A stretch of 64,000 bases of DNA from Bin5 sp965200615 (GCA_965200615.1 OZ241377.1:62001-126000); one strand, 5' to 3'. Positions 53,476 through 63,470 are shown, counted from the first letter of the stretch. A program made the numbers and translations. Notes: generated by a model not told the origin, from the letters alone.

Positions 53476-54384
53476 GTGCTGATTACTCCGGACCAGATCG
53501 AGAAACGGAATTACTGGATAGAAGAGATAAGCCTTCTGAGTGGCGATTTTGGTGTTGATGCGGAAAGAGTCGAGAGCGAATTGTCGCTTGAAATACAAGT
53601 AGGCGGTATCCATTCTTTGCTTGGGCACCTACGACTTTGCGGAGCAATTCCTGAAAGATACGCACACGACTCCAGCGAAGAGAAACTATATTCCAAATAC
53701 ACTAATGTTGTAATCCACGAGGCATTCAAAGCAATGGGATTTACGAGTCTAGTTCTAAAGGAGCGAGCAGATGTTGCTGATGTTGAGTGTATCACCGATA
53801 CCTACAGTTTTGTTGCCGATGCTAAGGCGTTCAGGTTGAGTCGCACTGCCAAGAATCAGAAGGACTTTAAGGTCGAAGCAATAGACAATTGGAAACATGG
53901 AAAACCCTACGCAATGGTTGTTTGCCCGGTATATCAATTGCCAGCTAGAACTAGCCAGATATACCAACAGGCTTCTTCTAGGTCAGTATGCATTGGGACG
54001 TATACACTTTTGGCAGTGCTGGCCCGTTTTGCAAAAGAGTCATCCAGATCTAAGACTGTAGAGATGGTCCTTGAGATATTCAAGGCCGTCGAAGCACTGA
54101 ATCCATCAAAGAGTGCGTCCAGTTACTGGAAGACAGTGAACCGTACACTCTTGGACTTTGACGCTAGATTGAGTAGTATATGGCGTGAGGAGAAGCTGGC
54201 ATCAAACGAAGCGATGTTAATTTCAAAGGAGGAAGCATTGACATTTCTCGCAGCGGAGCGAGCACGTATTATGCGCCTCTCCAGAGATGAAGCAATCAAA
54301 GAAGTTCTGATGTGGAGAAAACTCGACAACAAGGTTCATACAGTTCAATCTGTTGCCGAGAACAGAATTCTTGACCTAGAGTGA
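53476..54384 (+). CDS. Type II restriction endonuclease, HindIII family
   Basis: 302-residue endonuclease. The catalytic segment VADAKAFRLSRTAKNQKDF (D115-A-K117) closely resembles that of HindIII; downstream QIYQQA and SRDEAIKEVL also follow the HindIII pattern as I know it. Predicted to cut at or near AAGCTT. The gene is clearly lower in GC than its neighbours, a sign of horizontal transfer. Start GTG 53476; ribosome binding site weak. It overlaps the methyltransferase gene by four bases (GTGA), so translation is coupled. Confidence 0.85.
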   Translation: MLITPDQIEKRNYWIEEISLLSGDFGVDAERVESELSLEIQVGGIHSLLGHLRLCGAIPERYAHDSSEEKLYSKYTNVVIHEAFKAMGFTSLVLKERADVADVECITDTYSFVADAKAFRLSRTAKNQKDFKVEAIDNWKHGKPYAMVVCPVYQLPARTSQIYQQASSRSVCIGTYTLLAVLARFAKESSRSKTVEMVLEIFKAVEALNPSKSASSYWKTVNRTLLDFDARLSSIWREEKLASNEAMLISKEEALTFLAAERARIMRLSRDEAIKEVLMWRKLDNKVHTVQSVAENRILDLE

Positions 54385-55364
54385 CAGTCAGAATGAACGC
54401 CGCCTACCTGGACAGAATTATAAGGGGTGACTGCCGCGACCACATCCCGCGCTTGGAAGACAACAGCATTGAACTATTTCTCTCGGACATTCCCTACGGA
54501 ATTAGTCTCGACGACTGGGACGTCTTACATGACAACACAAACTCAGCGTTGCTGGGTCAATCACCAGCTCAGGTGGGTAAATCTGCTTTCAAGAGACGGG
54601 GAAAACCGATCAATGGCTGGTCGCAGGCGGACAGAAATATCGGCCAAGAATACCAGAAATGGTGTCAAAGGTGGTCCGAAATGGTTCTGCCGAAAATGAA
54701 AGACGGCGCGTCCCTTTTTGTATTCGGTGCGCGCCGCACAATCCACCATGTCGTCAATGCCTTTGAAGACAGCGGATTCCTCCTGAAGGACATCCTCGCC
54801 TGGCAGAAAGAGTCGGCACACCATCGGGCGCAGCGATTGAGCATCATCTTTGAACGTCGCGGCTTGGAGGCAGATGCCGAAGCCTGGTCCGGCTGGCGTT
54901 TGGGCAACCTGGCACCCGTCTACGAACCGATTGCTTGGCTTGTCAAACCGTACAAAATCGGTGGAACCATTGCCGATAATATCCTTGAACACGGTTTGGG
55001 AGCGATGAACCTGGAAGCATGCCAGATCGGTGGCGCCAATCCGACAAATCTATTACCCTTCGGCTTTCAGAAAGGCGAACAAAGAATTCACGAGGCTCAA
55101 AAACCGCTTAGACTTATTGAATTCTTGATCAAGTTGACTACCAGAGAGAGCCAAGTGGTGCTCGATCCGTTTATGGGGAGCGGGACAACAGCCGTGGCCG
55201 CCCGGCGGCTAAACCGGAGTTTCATTGGCTTTGAGATTGTGCCGGAGTTCCACCAGAAAGCGGTACTAAGGCTAGACCAGATCGAGAAAACCGAATACAA
55301 GGAGGGGCGTAATCCGCATCAGCCAGCACTGTTAGAGAGAGCGGAAGACGAATACGAGAATTAG
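54381..55364 (+). CDS. HindIII-type N6-adenine DNA methyltransferase
   Basis: 327-residue beta-class methyltransferase: the catalytic motif D36-I-P-Y39 (LSDIPYGISLDDWDVLH) precedes the AdoMet-binding motif D262-PFMGSGTT near the C-terminus. DIPY instead of DPPY and FKRRGKPINGWSQAD match M.HindIII by memory. Protects host sites from the partner nuclease. Start GTG 54381 overlaps the nuclease stop; an internal ATG at 54393 is also possible. GC is somewhat higher than the nuclease gene but still below that of the flanks. Confidence 0.88.
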   Translation: MTVRMNAAYLDRIIRGDCRDHIPRLEDNSIELFLSDIPYGISLDDWDVLHDNTNSALLGQSPAQVGKSAFKRRGKPINGWSQADRNIGQEYQKWCQRWSEMVLPKMKDGASLFVFGARRTIHHVVNAFEDSGFLLKDILAWQKESAHHRAQRLSIIFERRGLEADAEAWSGWRLGNLAPVYEPIAWLVKPYKIGGTIADNILEHGLGAMNLEACQIGGANPTNLLPFGFQKGEQRIHEAQKPLRLIEFLIKLTTRESQVVLDPFMGSGTTAVAARRLNRSFIGFEIVPEFHQKAVLRLDQIEKTEYKEGRNPHQPALLERAEDEYEN

Positions 55365-55371
55365 CTTCCCC

Positions 55372-56373
55372 TCACCGATCCGGCTCAAACACAGACCCGT
55401 CCAACACTGTCTGCAAACCCGCCGACACCAGGTCCAACCGCCTGATCTCCTCCGCCGGCAGGTCCAGGCCAACCGCGCCCACCGTGTCTTCGATGTGCGC
55501 CGGCACATCGGCTCCAGAAATAATGCAGGTCACCTCCGGTCGCGACAGAATCCACGCCTGTGAAACCTGACCTGGCGTTGCCCCTACGCGCTCCGCCACT
55601 GCGACCACCTCCGCCACTACGTCCGCTGCCCGGTCCCGCAATGTGTCCTGGAAAGCGTGCCGCCGCCGCCCGCCCCACAGACTGTTCTCTTCCGGCATAT
55701 TGTCAGGAGTGTAGGTTCCGCTCAGAAGGCCTACTGCCAGCGGGCTGTACACCATAACTCCCAGCCCCATCTCCGCCACCATTGGGAACATCTCCCGCTC
55801 CAGCTCCCGGTTCAGCAGATTATAGGGGTTCTGCACCGTGATCGCCGGCGCCGCGTTCAACCGCTCCTGCACCCGCAACGCTTTTACCACCTGCCACGCC
55901 TGGTGGTTACAGATGCCTACATAGCGTACTTTGCCCTGCTGCACCAGGCTGTCCAGCGCCCGAAACGTCTCCTCCACCGGCGTCGTTTCGTCCAATCCAT
56001 GAATCAAGTAGACATCGATCCGGTCGGTATTCAGCCGCCGTAGCGAACGCTCCGCCTCGCGCAAAATGTGGTAACGCGAAAGACTTTCGTCGTTGGGGCC
56101 GTCTCCAATCGCCCCCCGAACCTTGGACGTTATGACAACTTCGTCGCGCCGCCCTTGGAGCGCCTTCCCCAGCAGCGCCTCCGATGTGCCTCTGAACGCC
56201 CGATCGTCCCCCAGCCCATAGATGTTGGCGCAGTCGAACAGATTCACCCCCAGATCCAGCGTAGCCGCCACCAGATTGCGCGCCTCCTTTTCGTCGTGCT
56301 GGCCTCGCAGTCCAAGCCCCAGCGCAACGCGCGATACCTTCACGCCCGCGCTGCCGAAATTCACGTATTGCAT
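55372..56373 (-). CDS. Aldo/keto reductase
   Basis: 333-residue aldo/keto reductase. Catalytic tetrad D47 and Y52 (LFDCANIYG), K84 (ITSKVRG), H125 (YLIHGLDE); cofactor segment ISGADVPAHIEDTVGA near the C-terminus. Start 56373 has GAGGAG upstream on the minus strand; the frame extends further but without family similarity. It is convergent with the methyltransferase gene (7-base gap) and divergent from the ABC transporter operon. Related to but different from the enzyme at 1176. Confidence 0.9.
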   Translation of the reverse strand: MQYVNFGSAGVKVSRVALGLGLRGQHDEKEARNLVAATLDLGVNLFDCANIYGLGDDRAFRGTSEALLGKALQGRRDEVVITSKVRGAIGDGPNDESLSRYHILREAERSLRRLNTDRIDVYLIHGLDETTPVEETFRALDSLVQQGKVRYVGICNHQAWQVVKALRVQERLNAAPAITVQNPYNLLNRELEREMFPMVAEMGLGVMVYSPLAVGLLSGTYTPDNMPEENSLWGGRRRHAFQDTLRDRAADVVAEVVAVAERVGATPGQVSQAWILSRPEVTCIISGADVPAHIEDTVGAVGLDLPAEEIRRLDLVSAGLQTVLDGSVFEPDR

Positions 56374-56802
56374 CCCTCTCTCCTCGTGTTCGCAAGTGGA
56401 TTCTGGACGGTCTCGGAAAACACTGCCTCGCCGCATGCTCCCCGCCATCCTGTTCCGCAGTATAAGGGTTCGCTTTGGAAGATTCAACTGCCAAACCATC
56501 TGTCAGTTCAAAGCCTGCCTTGGAGGCTCCGGTGTGTGACAAGGTCGATTCGACAGCCGTCAGCCCGAGTTCCTCTGCAACCTCACCGGAAGTATGAGAC
56601 ACTAAAATTTTGACAGTCATCGACTTTTTCGCTAGAATTCCCGCTTGATATTCATTCTGCGAACGCTTCTTCACTTTGGCTGCAAGGGTACGAAGTCGTG
56701 CCCGCGGCACAATTGACAACCGAGTTGCAGCTTCCGAAGAGCCGCTCCCCCCAATAGACATCTAAACAATCCATATTGTCCATTTTCAAGGAGACAAGAA
56801 GA
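56374..56802. promoter_or_regulatory. Intergenic region with predicted ABC operon promoter
   Basis: No gene in 429 bases. A strong sigma70-like promoter is at 56610-56638: TTGACA (56610-56615), 17-bp spacer, TAGAAT (56633-56638), plus strand. It is about 165 bases upstream of the binding-protein ATG at 56803, leaving a long 5' leader with no obvious structure. Confidence 0.55.
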
Positions 56803-58323
56803 ATGGAAAGCAAAGTAAGTCGACGTCAATTCCTCCGTCTGGTCGGCGGCGCAGCTGGCGCCGCAGCCCTGGCCGCCTGTGCCGCACCCGCGGCGCCCGC
56901 CGGCAGCGGTGAAGAGGTCATGTCCACGGAGAAGATCGTTATCCGCTACGCCGGACTGGACGGCATGGGCGCCCGTGTCGAAGCATTCATGTTGCCGTGG
57001 GTCGAGGAGAACGGCTACGAACTCGAGCGCGGCGCTTTCGGACAGCAGGAACTGACTGACAAGATCATGCAGTCCGTCGCCACCGATACCTACCTGGCCG
57101 ACATCTTCCAGTTCCCCAGCAACGCCCGCGCCGATGTCATCAATGCCGGCGCACTGCAAGAGATCCCGCAGGAGGTGCTGGAAGCCATCGACTTTGAGGA
57201 CGTTCTGCCCGGTATCGTCAATACCCTCTCCTGGGAAGGCAAGATCTACGCCCTGCCCTATGACGGCGACATCCACTACTACTCCTTCCGCAAAGACCTC
57301 TTTGCCAACGAGGACATTAACAGCCGCTTCAAGGACAGCTACGGCTTCGACCTCTCGCCCGACACGGGCGCCGTAACCTGGGATCAGTGGCGCAACATCT
57401 GTGAGTTCTTCACCGGTTGGGACTGGAACGAGAACGGTGAGGACGACGACTTCGGCGCCGCCTGCATGACCAAGCGCGGCGATACCCTCTGGTGGGGCTT
57501 CAACTCCCGCGCCACCGCCTACGCCAAGCATCCCGACGACGATGCCTACTTCATCGACCTTGACACAGGCGAAGCCCGCCTCAACAATCCCGGCTTCGTC
57601 CGCGCCCTGACCGAATGGGTCGAAGAGATGCAGAACTGGGCGCCCCCCGGCGGCACCAACTTCACCTATGGTGACTCTCTCAACGCCATGAACGGCGGAC
57701 GCGTCGCCCAGACCTATAACTGGGACGCCGTCACCAGCGCCACCGCGCCCGAAACCTCCGTCATCCAGGGCCTGCAGGGCTACAATATCCTGCCGGGTTC
57801 ACACGAGGTCTTCAACTCCAAGTCCGGCGAATGGGACTACTTCGACGTGCCCAGCCATGCGCCGTTCCACGCTTTTGGCGGTTGGGTCATCGCCGTCTCC
57901 GCCCAGGTGGACGAACTGGCCTACGATGCCGTATGGGGCTTCGTCACCCATCTGACCAAGCCGGAGAGCGGCCTGGCCTTCGTCACCGACCTGACCGGCG
58001 CCAGCCCCTACCGCTTCAGCCAGATGGAAGCGGTCGAAGAGTTCGCCACTGGCCCGCTGCAACTGGGCGAAGAAGTTGCGATGGACTATCTGAACGCCGC
58101 CCGCGAAACTCTCGACCATCCCAACGCCGTCACCGACCAGGCCTTCGGCGGCTGGGTACAGTACCGTGACGCGCTCGAACTGGGTGTATCCAAGGCGCTG
58201 GCCAACGAACTCCCGCCCCAAGATGCCCTGGACGAAGTCGCGGCCGCCTTCAACGAGATCAGCGAACGCATGGGCGGCCTCCAGCATCAGGCCGAACTGT
58301 ACGCCCGCACCTTGGGCAAGTAA
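56803..58323 (+). CDS. ABC transporter extracellular solute-binding protein (carbohydrate type)
   Basis: 506-residue lipoprotein of the sugar-binding cluster. Signal MESKVSRRQFLRLVGGAAGA carries a Tat-type RR and lipobox LAAC26. The mature region has typical segments such as YDGDIHYYSFRKDL and AWGGTNFTYGD-like carbohydrate-binding aromatic clusters (NWAPPGGTNFTYGDSLNAM). AAGGAGAC precedes the ATG. It heads an operon with two permeases; no ATPase gene follows, so a shared MsmK/MalK-type ATPase elsewhere is implied. Confidence 0.92.
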   Translation: MESKVSRRQFLRLVGGAAGAAALAACAAPAAPAGSGEEVMSTEKIVIRYAGLDGMGARVEAFMLPWVEENGYELERGAFGQQELTDKIMQSVATDTYLADIFQFPSNARADVINAGALQEIPQEVLEAIDFEDVLPGIVNTLSWEGKIYALPYDGDIHYYSFRKDLFANEDINSRFKDSYGFDLSPDTGAVTWDQWRNICEFFTGWDWNENGEDDDFGAACMTKRGDTLWWGFNSRATAYAKHPDDDAYFIDLDTGEARLNNPGFVRALTEWVEEMQNWAPPGGTNFTYGDSLNAMNGGRVAQTYNWDAVTSATAPETSVIQGLQGYNILPGSHEVFNSKSGEWDYFDVPSHAPFHAFGGWVIAVSAQVDELAYDAVWGFVTHLTKPESGLAFVTDLTGASPYRFSQMEAVEEFATGPLQLGEEVAMDYLNAARETLDHPNAVTDQAFGGWVQYRDALELGVSKALANELPPQDALDEVAAAFNEISERMGGLQHQAELYARTLGK

Positions 58324-58455
58324 CCGCAGATAGCAAATCAGTGGCCAGCGACTGGAGGCAAAGAGCCTGACCGGTTGCTGGCCGCTGGTCATTACCTTTC
58401 CCTCTATCACATCGGCGCAACGGCCGGGCCAGCCGGCGAAGCATCCAGCAAATTC

Positions 58456-59382
58456 ATGGCAACTGAACCCCAGATCTACCCCTCGAAACGCTCTCGCTTC
58501 GAAATCCGGGACAACCTCTGGAAGTGGATCTTCCTGGTTCCCGCCGTTGCCATCATTCTCATCCTGCTCGCTGTCCCCGTGCTGTGGACCCTCTATGCCG
58601 CCTTTACAGACCTGCACCTCTATCGCATCGGGGATTTCGATACCAAATTCGTCGGTCTGGCCAATTTCGAAAAGCTGCTGAGCAACCGCTCCTTCTGGCG
58701 TACCGCGCGCAATACCGTCGTCTTCATGCTGGGCGTTGTGCCCACACAACTGATCATCGGCCTCACAGTCGCCCTGGCGCTGAACAACATAACCCGCGGT
58801 CAGAAGCTCTTTCGCACATGGTTCCTGATGCCGCTGATGGTCAGCCCGGTCGTCGTATCCTTTATCGTCGGCCGTATGCTGTTCCAGGAAGACATAGGCC
58901 CTATCAATGACATTCTGCGCAGCTTCGGCTTCGAAGGCGTCCCTTGGTTGACGAGCCCCACCTGGGCGATGGTAGCGCTGATGGCCATCGACGTCTGGCA
59001 GTGGAGTTCCTTCATGATCCTGATGCTGTTGGCCGCGCTGCAGGGGGTGCCTCCCGACCTGCACGAAGCCGCCCGCGTCGACGGCGCCAATCAGCTGCAG
59101 GCGTTCTGGCGCATCACAGTGCCCCTGATCATGCCCATCACCATGACCGCCCTTCTGATTCGTATTATCGATGCCTTCAAAGTCGTGGAGATTATCATGG
59201 TGCTGACCGGCGGGGGCCCGGGGCAGGCCACCGAATCGGTGACGCTCGCCATCTATCGCACCGGGGTCAAGGGAGGCGATCTGGCCTTCGGCAGCAGCCA
59301 GGCCTACTTCCTGTTGATTGTGCTGATGATCTTCGGTGGGGCCTATCTTGTACTGACAAGAAGAGCGATGGGGAAAGACTGA
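58456..59382 (+). CDS. ABC sugar transporter permease (MalF/UgpA type)
   Basis: 308-residue inner-membrane permease with six predicted helices, starting with KWIFLVPAVAIILILLAV. The cytoplasmic EAA loop that docks the ATPase is LHEAARVDGANQLQAFWRI. A short cytoplasmic N-terminus (MATEPQIYPSKRSRFEIRD) precedes the first helix. ATG 58456 has a weak ribosome binding site. Its stop overlaps the next start by one base (TGATG). Confidence 0.92.
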   Translation: MATEPQIYPSKRSRFEIRDNLWKWIFLVPAVAIILILLAVPVLWTLYAAFTDLHLYRIGDFDTKFVGLANFEKLLSNRSFWRTARNTVVFMLGVVPTQLIIGLTVALALNNITRGQKLFRTWFLMPLMVSPVVVSFIVGRMLFQEDIGPINDILRSFGFEGVPWLTSPTWAMVALMAIDVWQWSSFMILMLLAALQGVPPDLHEAARVDGANQLQAFWRITVPLIMPITMTALLIRIIDAFKVVEIIMVLTGGGPGQATESVTLAIYRTGVKGGDLAFGSSQAYFLLIVLMIFGGAYLVLTRRAMGKD

Positions 59383-60236
59383 TGGGACTGGCCGCACAAA
59401 AACGGGTCCGCACGATCATATCCTACTGCATTTTGGGCTTTTGGTCCTTTATCCTCCTCTTTCCCATGTACTGGGTGGTGATTACCTCTTTCAAGAACGC
59501 CATTGACATGTCGATCAAGGCGACATACATGCCCTTTATCGACTTTCAACCCGGTCTGCACGCCTGGCGCTATCTTTTCGTCGACCGGCTCACCTGGTTC
59601 CTCGATCCCTTCATGAACAGCGTGCTTGTCGCCTTCATCTCGTCGACGGTCGCTCTGGTGATCGGCTCCAGCGCTGGCTATGCCTTGGCCCGATTCGACT
59701 ACGGCGGCCGCAACAATTCCATCGTTCTCGGCTTCATGTCCCAGCGCATGTTCCCTGGCGCCCTCTTCATTCTCGCTTTCCTGGTGATGTTTCGCGAGTT
59801 GGGCCTCCTCGACACCCGCCTGGCCCTCATTATCGTTTACAGCAGCGGCGCCATTCCCTTCATCGTCTGGGTGATGCGCGACTTTTTCGAAGGGCTTCCG
59901 GTGGAAATCGAGGAAAGCGCCATGATCGACGGCGCCAACCGCCTCGGCGTCCTCTTCCGCATCGCCATGCCCTTGGCCGCGCCCGGTCTCGTGGCCGTCT
60001 TCGTCCTCTCCCTAATCGGCGCTTGGAACGAATACCTGGTCGCCCTCACGCTCACCTTCCGTGAAGCCATCACCATTCCACTCTTCATGACCATGCAGGT
60101 CAGTCAGACAGGGTACACCGAATGGTGGAATATGAGCGCGATTTCGCTCGTAAGCGTCATCCCCGTCGTCGCAGCCGGTATGGCTCTGGAGAAATACATC
60201 ACCGGCGGCCTGACCTTCGGCGCCCTCAAAGGTTAA
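59382..60236 (+). CDS. ABC sugar transporter permease (MalG/UgpE type)
   Basis: 284-residue partner permease, with six helices; first helix YCILGFWSFILLFPMYWVVI. The EAA loop is VEIEESAMIDGANRLGVLF. ATG 59382 overlaps the upstream stop (TGATG), indicating translational coupling. The C-terminus ends in the membrane-adjacent GGLTFGALKG. Together with the other two subunits it imports an oligosaccharide or polyol. Confidence 0.92.
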   Translation: MGLAAQKRVRTIISYCILGFWSFILLFPMYWVVITSFKNAIDMSIKATYMPFIDFQPGLHAWRYLFVDRLTWFLDPFMNSVLVAFISSTVALVIGSSAGYALARFDYGGRNNSIVLGFMSQRMFPGALFILAFLVMFRELGLLDTRLALIIVYSSGAIPFIVWVMRDFFEGLPVEIEESAMIDGANRLGVLFRIAMPLAAPGLVAVFVLSLIGAWNEYLVALTLTFREAITIPLFMTMQVSQTGYTEWWNMSAISLVSVIPVVAAGMALEKYITGGLTFGALKG

Positions 60237-60258
60237 CGCGGCCGAACGTACCTGTGTG

Positions 60259-61176
60259 TCAGCCAGGTTCTGGCGACTCCTCCCTGCTGCGTCGTCGCCC
60301 CACCCACAGCCGCACCAGCCAGATCAGGACTGCAAGCGGAATCAAAAAGACAAGCAGCAGCGGCGTCAGGTAAAGCACGGCCCAGATCAGCGCCGTCAGC
60401 AGCCCCTGCAGCGTTGCCACCAATGCCCGCAACGCGTTTCGTACCGGCCCGCTTGCGCTCCAGGGCTCCTCCACGATTGGCCGGAATACGCTGTCCGGAA
60501 TCAACTCAACCCAGATCGTAGAAAAGTTGATCTGATTGTCCAGCAGGTTTTTGCGTCCCTGCAGCGTCTCGATCTCTTCCCGGATCTGCGTCAAGCTGCG
60601 GTGCACCGCCAGAATGTCCTCGACCTTGGAATTCGGCCTTTCCCGCACCTCTGTCAACAGGGCCAGCAACTCCGTCTCGGTAGCGCGCAGGTTTCGCAGC
60701 CGCGCATCGAGATCACTGTACTGGTCCGTAACATCCTGTCTGTTTACATTCAGATAGTTCACGTCCGTGGCCAATGCTTGCAACAGATCCAACGCCTCTT
60801 CCAAGCCCGTGGCCGGCACCCGAAGCGTTAACGAGCCCCGCAGCACTGCCGATTCGTCATATCCTCCCTTGGAAAGGTCCATATCGGCCACGTACCCGCC
60901 CAGATCCGACACGACCTGCTCGACACCCGTCAGCGCTGTCGCCGTGTCCGCCACGACCAGAGAGATGTTAGCATTGGCGATGACCTGGCGTGAGGCCCCC
61001 GCACCGCCAGCCGCTCGCTGCGGCGCAGACGGCTCCTCGTCCGCCATCTCGGGAGAGGGCGCGCTCACTGCGGCCGAGTCAGAAAAGGCCATATCCGAGA
61101 CACCGGCGCCGCAGGCCGCGCACGCAATCCCCAAGAGAACCAGAAATATGGGAATGGTTAGTCGAATTCGTCCCAC
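60259..61176 (-). CDS. DUF4349 domain lipoprotein
   Basis: 305-residue envelope protein. The signal MGRIRLTIPIFLVLLGIACA ends in lipobox ACAAC22; residues 65-240 form the DUF4349 domain, with a predicted coiled coil (DLDARLRNLRATETELLALL, EDILAVHRSLTQIREEIETL); residues 250-295 contain a membrane hairpin (LLTALIWAVLYLTPLLLVFL) and a basic cytoplasmic tail. GTG 61176 is the start with AGGAG upstream. The function of DUF4349 proteins is unknown; convergent with the ABC operon. Confidence 0.88.
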   Translation of the reverse strand: MGRIRLTIPIFLVLLGIACAACGAGVSDMAFSDSAAVSAPSPEMADEEPSAPQRAAGGAGASRQVIANANISLVVADTATALTGVEQVVSDLGGYVADMDLSKGGYDESAVLRGSLTLRVPATGLEEALDLLQALATDVNYLNVNRQDVTDQYSDLDARLRNLRATETELLALLTEVRERPNSKVEDILAVHRSLTQIREEIETLQGRKNLLDNQINFSTIWVELIPDSVFRPIVEEPWSASGPVRNALRALVATLQGLLTALIWAVLYLTPLLLVFLIPLAVLIWLVRLWVGRRRSREESPEPG

Positions 61177-61286
61177 TGTTCACACTCCTGTCATCTCAAC
61201 ATGACGCAAAGACTCTGGAATATGGGACGAAAAGTGCGGCCGAAATGTTCCCTTCGCGACCGTTCTGGCGCCTTTTTGCCTGTCTC

Positions 61287-62165
61287 TCAGCCCCCAAATT
61301 TGTCTGATGCAACCCCTCGTACCCCCGGATCCGCCACGAACAGCCCGCCTGCATGAGGCTGTTCCGCCTTCTCCGCGTCACTCATTTGGAACGAGGCGCT
61401 CGTAATGTAGAGCTGGTCCAGATTGGGTCCCCCGAATGCGCACGCTGTGATACTGGATGTGGGCAGCACGACCTCCGCCAACACGGTAGCCGTGTCAGGA
61501 TTCCAGCGCCGCACACGGCTGGCCCCGTAATGCGCCACCCACAGCATCCCTTCCTCGTCGATCGTGAACCCGTCGGCAAAGCCCATCTCTTCCGGGATGT
61601 CGATGACGATCCGTTCATTGTCGATGCCGCCTGTTCCAGCGTCGTAGTCGTACGCGCGGATGGCGAAATCGAGCGAATCGGTGTAATACATCGTCTTTGC
61701 GTCCAGGCTCCAGATGATGCCGTTCGAGATCCCGATATCTTCGATCATCTTGTGTACGCTATGGTCGGTGTCCATCCGGTAGACGCTGCCCTGGTCCGAC
61801 TGGTCGTCATAGGCCATCGTGCCCGCCCAGAAACGGCCGGAGGGATCGCACTTGCCGTCATTGAAGCGGTTATCTGGCAGATGGGACTCCGGATCAACAA
61901 GCATCTTGATCGACCCGCTGGCCGGGTCAAAGGCGGCGAAACCGTCCTTCAGAGCCAGCATCAGCCCGCCGGACGCTCGTTGCGCCACTGTTCCCACGTG
62001 CTGCCCAACGTCCCATTCCCTGTTAACCCCTGTCGCCGGGTCATAGGCGTATAGTTTGCTCGACATGATATCCACCCACCACAGCACATTTTCGTCGGCG
62101 TCCCAAATGGGACCTTCGCCCACAAGCGCGTGGGCGTCGATGAGAAGATCAACACTAATGGACAT
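61287..62165 (-). CDS. SMP-30/gluconolactonase family lactonase
   Basis: 292-residue six-bladed propeller of the SMP-30/regucalcin family that hydrolyses sugar lactones. The metal site residues are seen: E17 (ALVGEGPIWD), N and D in RFNDGKCDPSGRFWAGT, SNGIIWSLD and FADGFTIDEEG. The start 62165 has GGAGGAGG upstream on the minus strand; a longer frame is not supported. Lies next to a Gfo/Idh gene on the same strand, so oxidation of a sugar to its lactone followed by hydrolysis is likely. Confidence 0.9.
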   Translation of the reverse strand: MSISVDLLIDAHALVGEGPIWDADENVLWWVDIMSSKLYAYDPATGVNREWDVGQHVGTVAQRASGGLMLALKDGFAAFDPASGSIKMLVDPESHLPDNRFNDGKCDPSGRFWAGTMAYDDQSDQGSVYRMDTDHSVHKMIEDIGISNGIIWSLDAKTMYYTDSLDFAIRAYDYDAGTGGIDNERIVIDIPEEMGFADGFTIDEEGMLWVAHYGASRVRRWNPDTATVLAEVVLPTSSITACAFGGPNLDQLYITSASFQMSDAEKAEQPHAGGLFVADPGVRGVASDKFGG

Positions 62166-62279
62166 TCGATTCCTCCTCCGGGAACTTCGTGATTCCTGCT
62201 GTTGGATCTCTGACGCAATGGCAATTAACACCTTACCTGTTACTGGTTTAGACCCAGTTCGCACTTAATCGGCCACCTT

Positions 62280-63470
62280 TCAGACCTCGCTTTCGCCATA
62301 GGCGGTAGAGTCCTCATCAACCTCGGAAACCCGGACCGGCCTTCCTGCCTCGGCCGAGCGGATCGTCGCTAACGTGCATCGAACAGCGCGCACACCGTCC
62401 TCCCCACCATAACGAAGGGGTCGATCTTCGAGAATTGCTCCCAACAGGTGATGCACCTGATTGACGTGGCCCTGCCCATAATAGCTGATCTCCGAATCCC
62501 ACATCCGGTCGGCGTCCTCATCGAAACGAAAGCAGACCGTTTCCTGTCCCTCCCGGTGTAGAATCAGATGCTGCTGTCTCCCCTCCCACAGCAGATTGTG
62601 CCCGCCCTCGCCCAGCACCTCGATCATGCCCCTCTCGCCGACCACCGTCGTGCTTAAGCCATGCATGGTATCGAACTTGCCGTTGAGGGGGTCCGCCCGC
62701 ATCCACACGCCCTGCCGCTCCACGTCTTCGTAGCGCCAAGTGATAATTGGTATGTCCAGTTCGGCCGTTCGGTATGGGTCGTGGGACGCGCCCGCGGGGC
62801 GTCCCCCGCCGCTTGCGGCCGCAACGACCGCATAGACTTCGTCGATTGTCGCGTCCTCCATCAGATACTCGGCCGTGGCGAAGAAATGCACCGCGTGATC
62901 GAACATCCACGGATAGCGCCCTCCCCCGGACTGGGCGCCGTCCAGCCGCCAGTCGCGTGCGGCTGCGCTGAGATGCAGCTTGTGATCCGCCCTGCGCCGC
63001 CACGCGCCGTGCCGCTGGCGAATCTGCAGGGGCCGACCGATAGCGCCGTCTTCGATGAGCGCACGCGCCTTCATGTGAGAGGTGAGAAACAGATACGTCT
63101 CGCCCACGAGCAGCTTGACGCCGGCGCTCTTCACCGCTTGCACAGCTTCCATTCCCTCAGCCACGCTCCGGCAAAATGGCTTCTCGCAGTGAACATGTTT
63201 GCCCGCCAGCGCGGCCTGCCGCGTCATCGTCGCGTGCAAAAAAGTAGGCGTTGCGATATCGATGACCTGTACGTCGCGGTCGTCCAGCAGGTCTGAGAAA
63301 GAGGTATATACGCGTTCGACGCCGTACCGCTCGCCGAATTCGGCGGCCCTCCGGGCGTCAGTGTCGCAGACCGCCAGAACCTGTGCCACAGGGTGGCTCA
63401 GGTATCCTCTGATGTGGGCAGTCGCCGCCAATCCCAGCCCCACGATGCCAACACATATTCTGTCACTCAC
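62280..63470 (-). CDS. Gfo/Idh/MocA family oxidoreductase
   Basis: 396-residue dehydrogenase; Rossmann loop GIVGLGLAATAH (8-19), first acidic residue in VLAVCDTDARR, EKP motif E96-K97-P98 (VHCEKPFCRS). Start GTG 63470 with GAGG upstream. The gap of 114 bases to the SMP-30 gene suggests an operon: a dehydrogenase makes the lactone and the lactonase opens it. It is a sixth intact or partial Gfo/Idh-type gene in this window. Confidence 0.92.
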   Translation of the reverse strand: MSDRICVGIVGLGLAATAHIRGYLSHPVAQVLAVCDTDARRAAEFGERYGVERVYTSFSDLLDDRDVQVIDIATPTFLHATMTRQAALAGKHVHCEKPFCRSVAEGMEAVQAVKSAGVKLLVGETYLFLTSHMKARALIEDGAIGRPLQIRQRHGAWRRRADHKLHLSAAARDWRLDGAQSGGGRYPWMFDHAVHFFATAEYLMEDATIDEVYAVVAAASGGGRPAGASHDPYRTAELDIPIITWRYEDVERQGVWMRADPLNGKFDTMHGLSTTVVGERGMIEVLGEGGHNLLWEGRQQHLILHREGQETVCFRFDEDADRMWDSEISYYGQGHVNQVHHLLGAILEDRPLRYGGEDGVRAVRCTLATIRSAEAGRPVRVSEVDEDSTAYGESEV

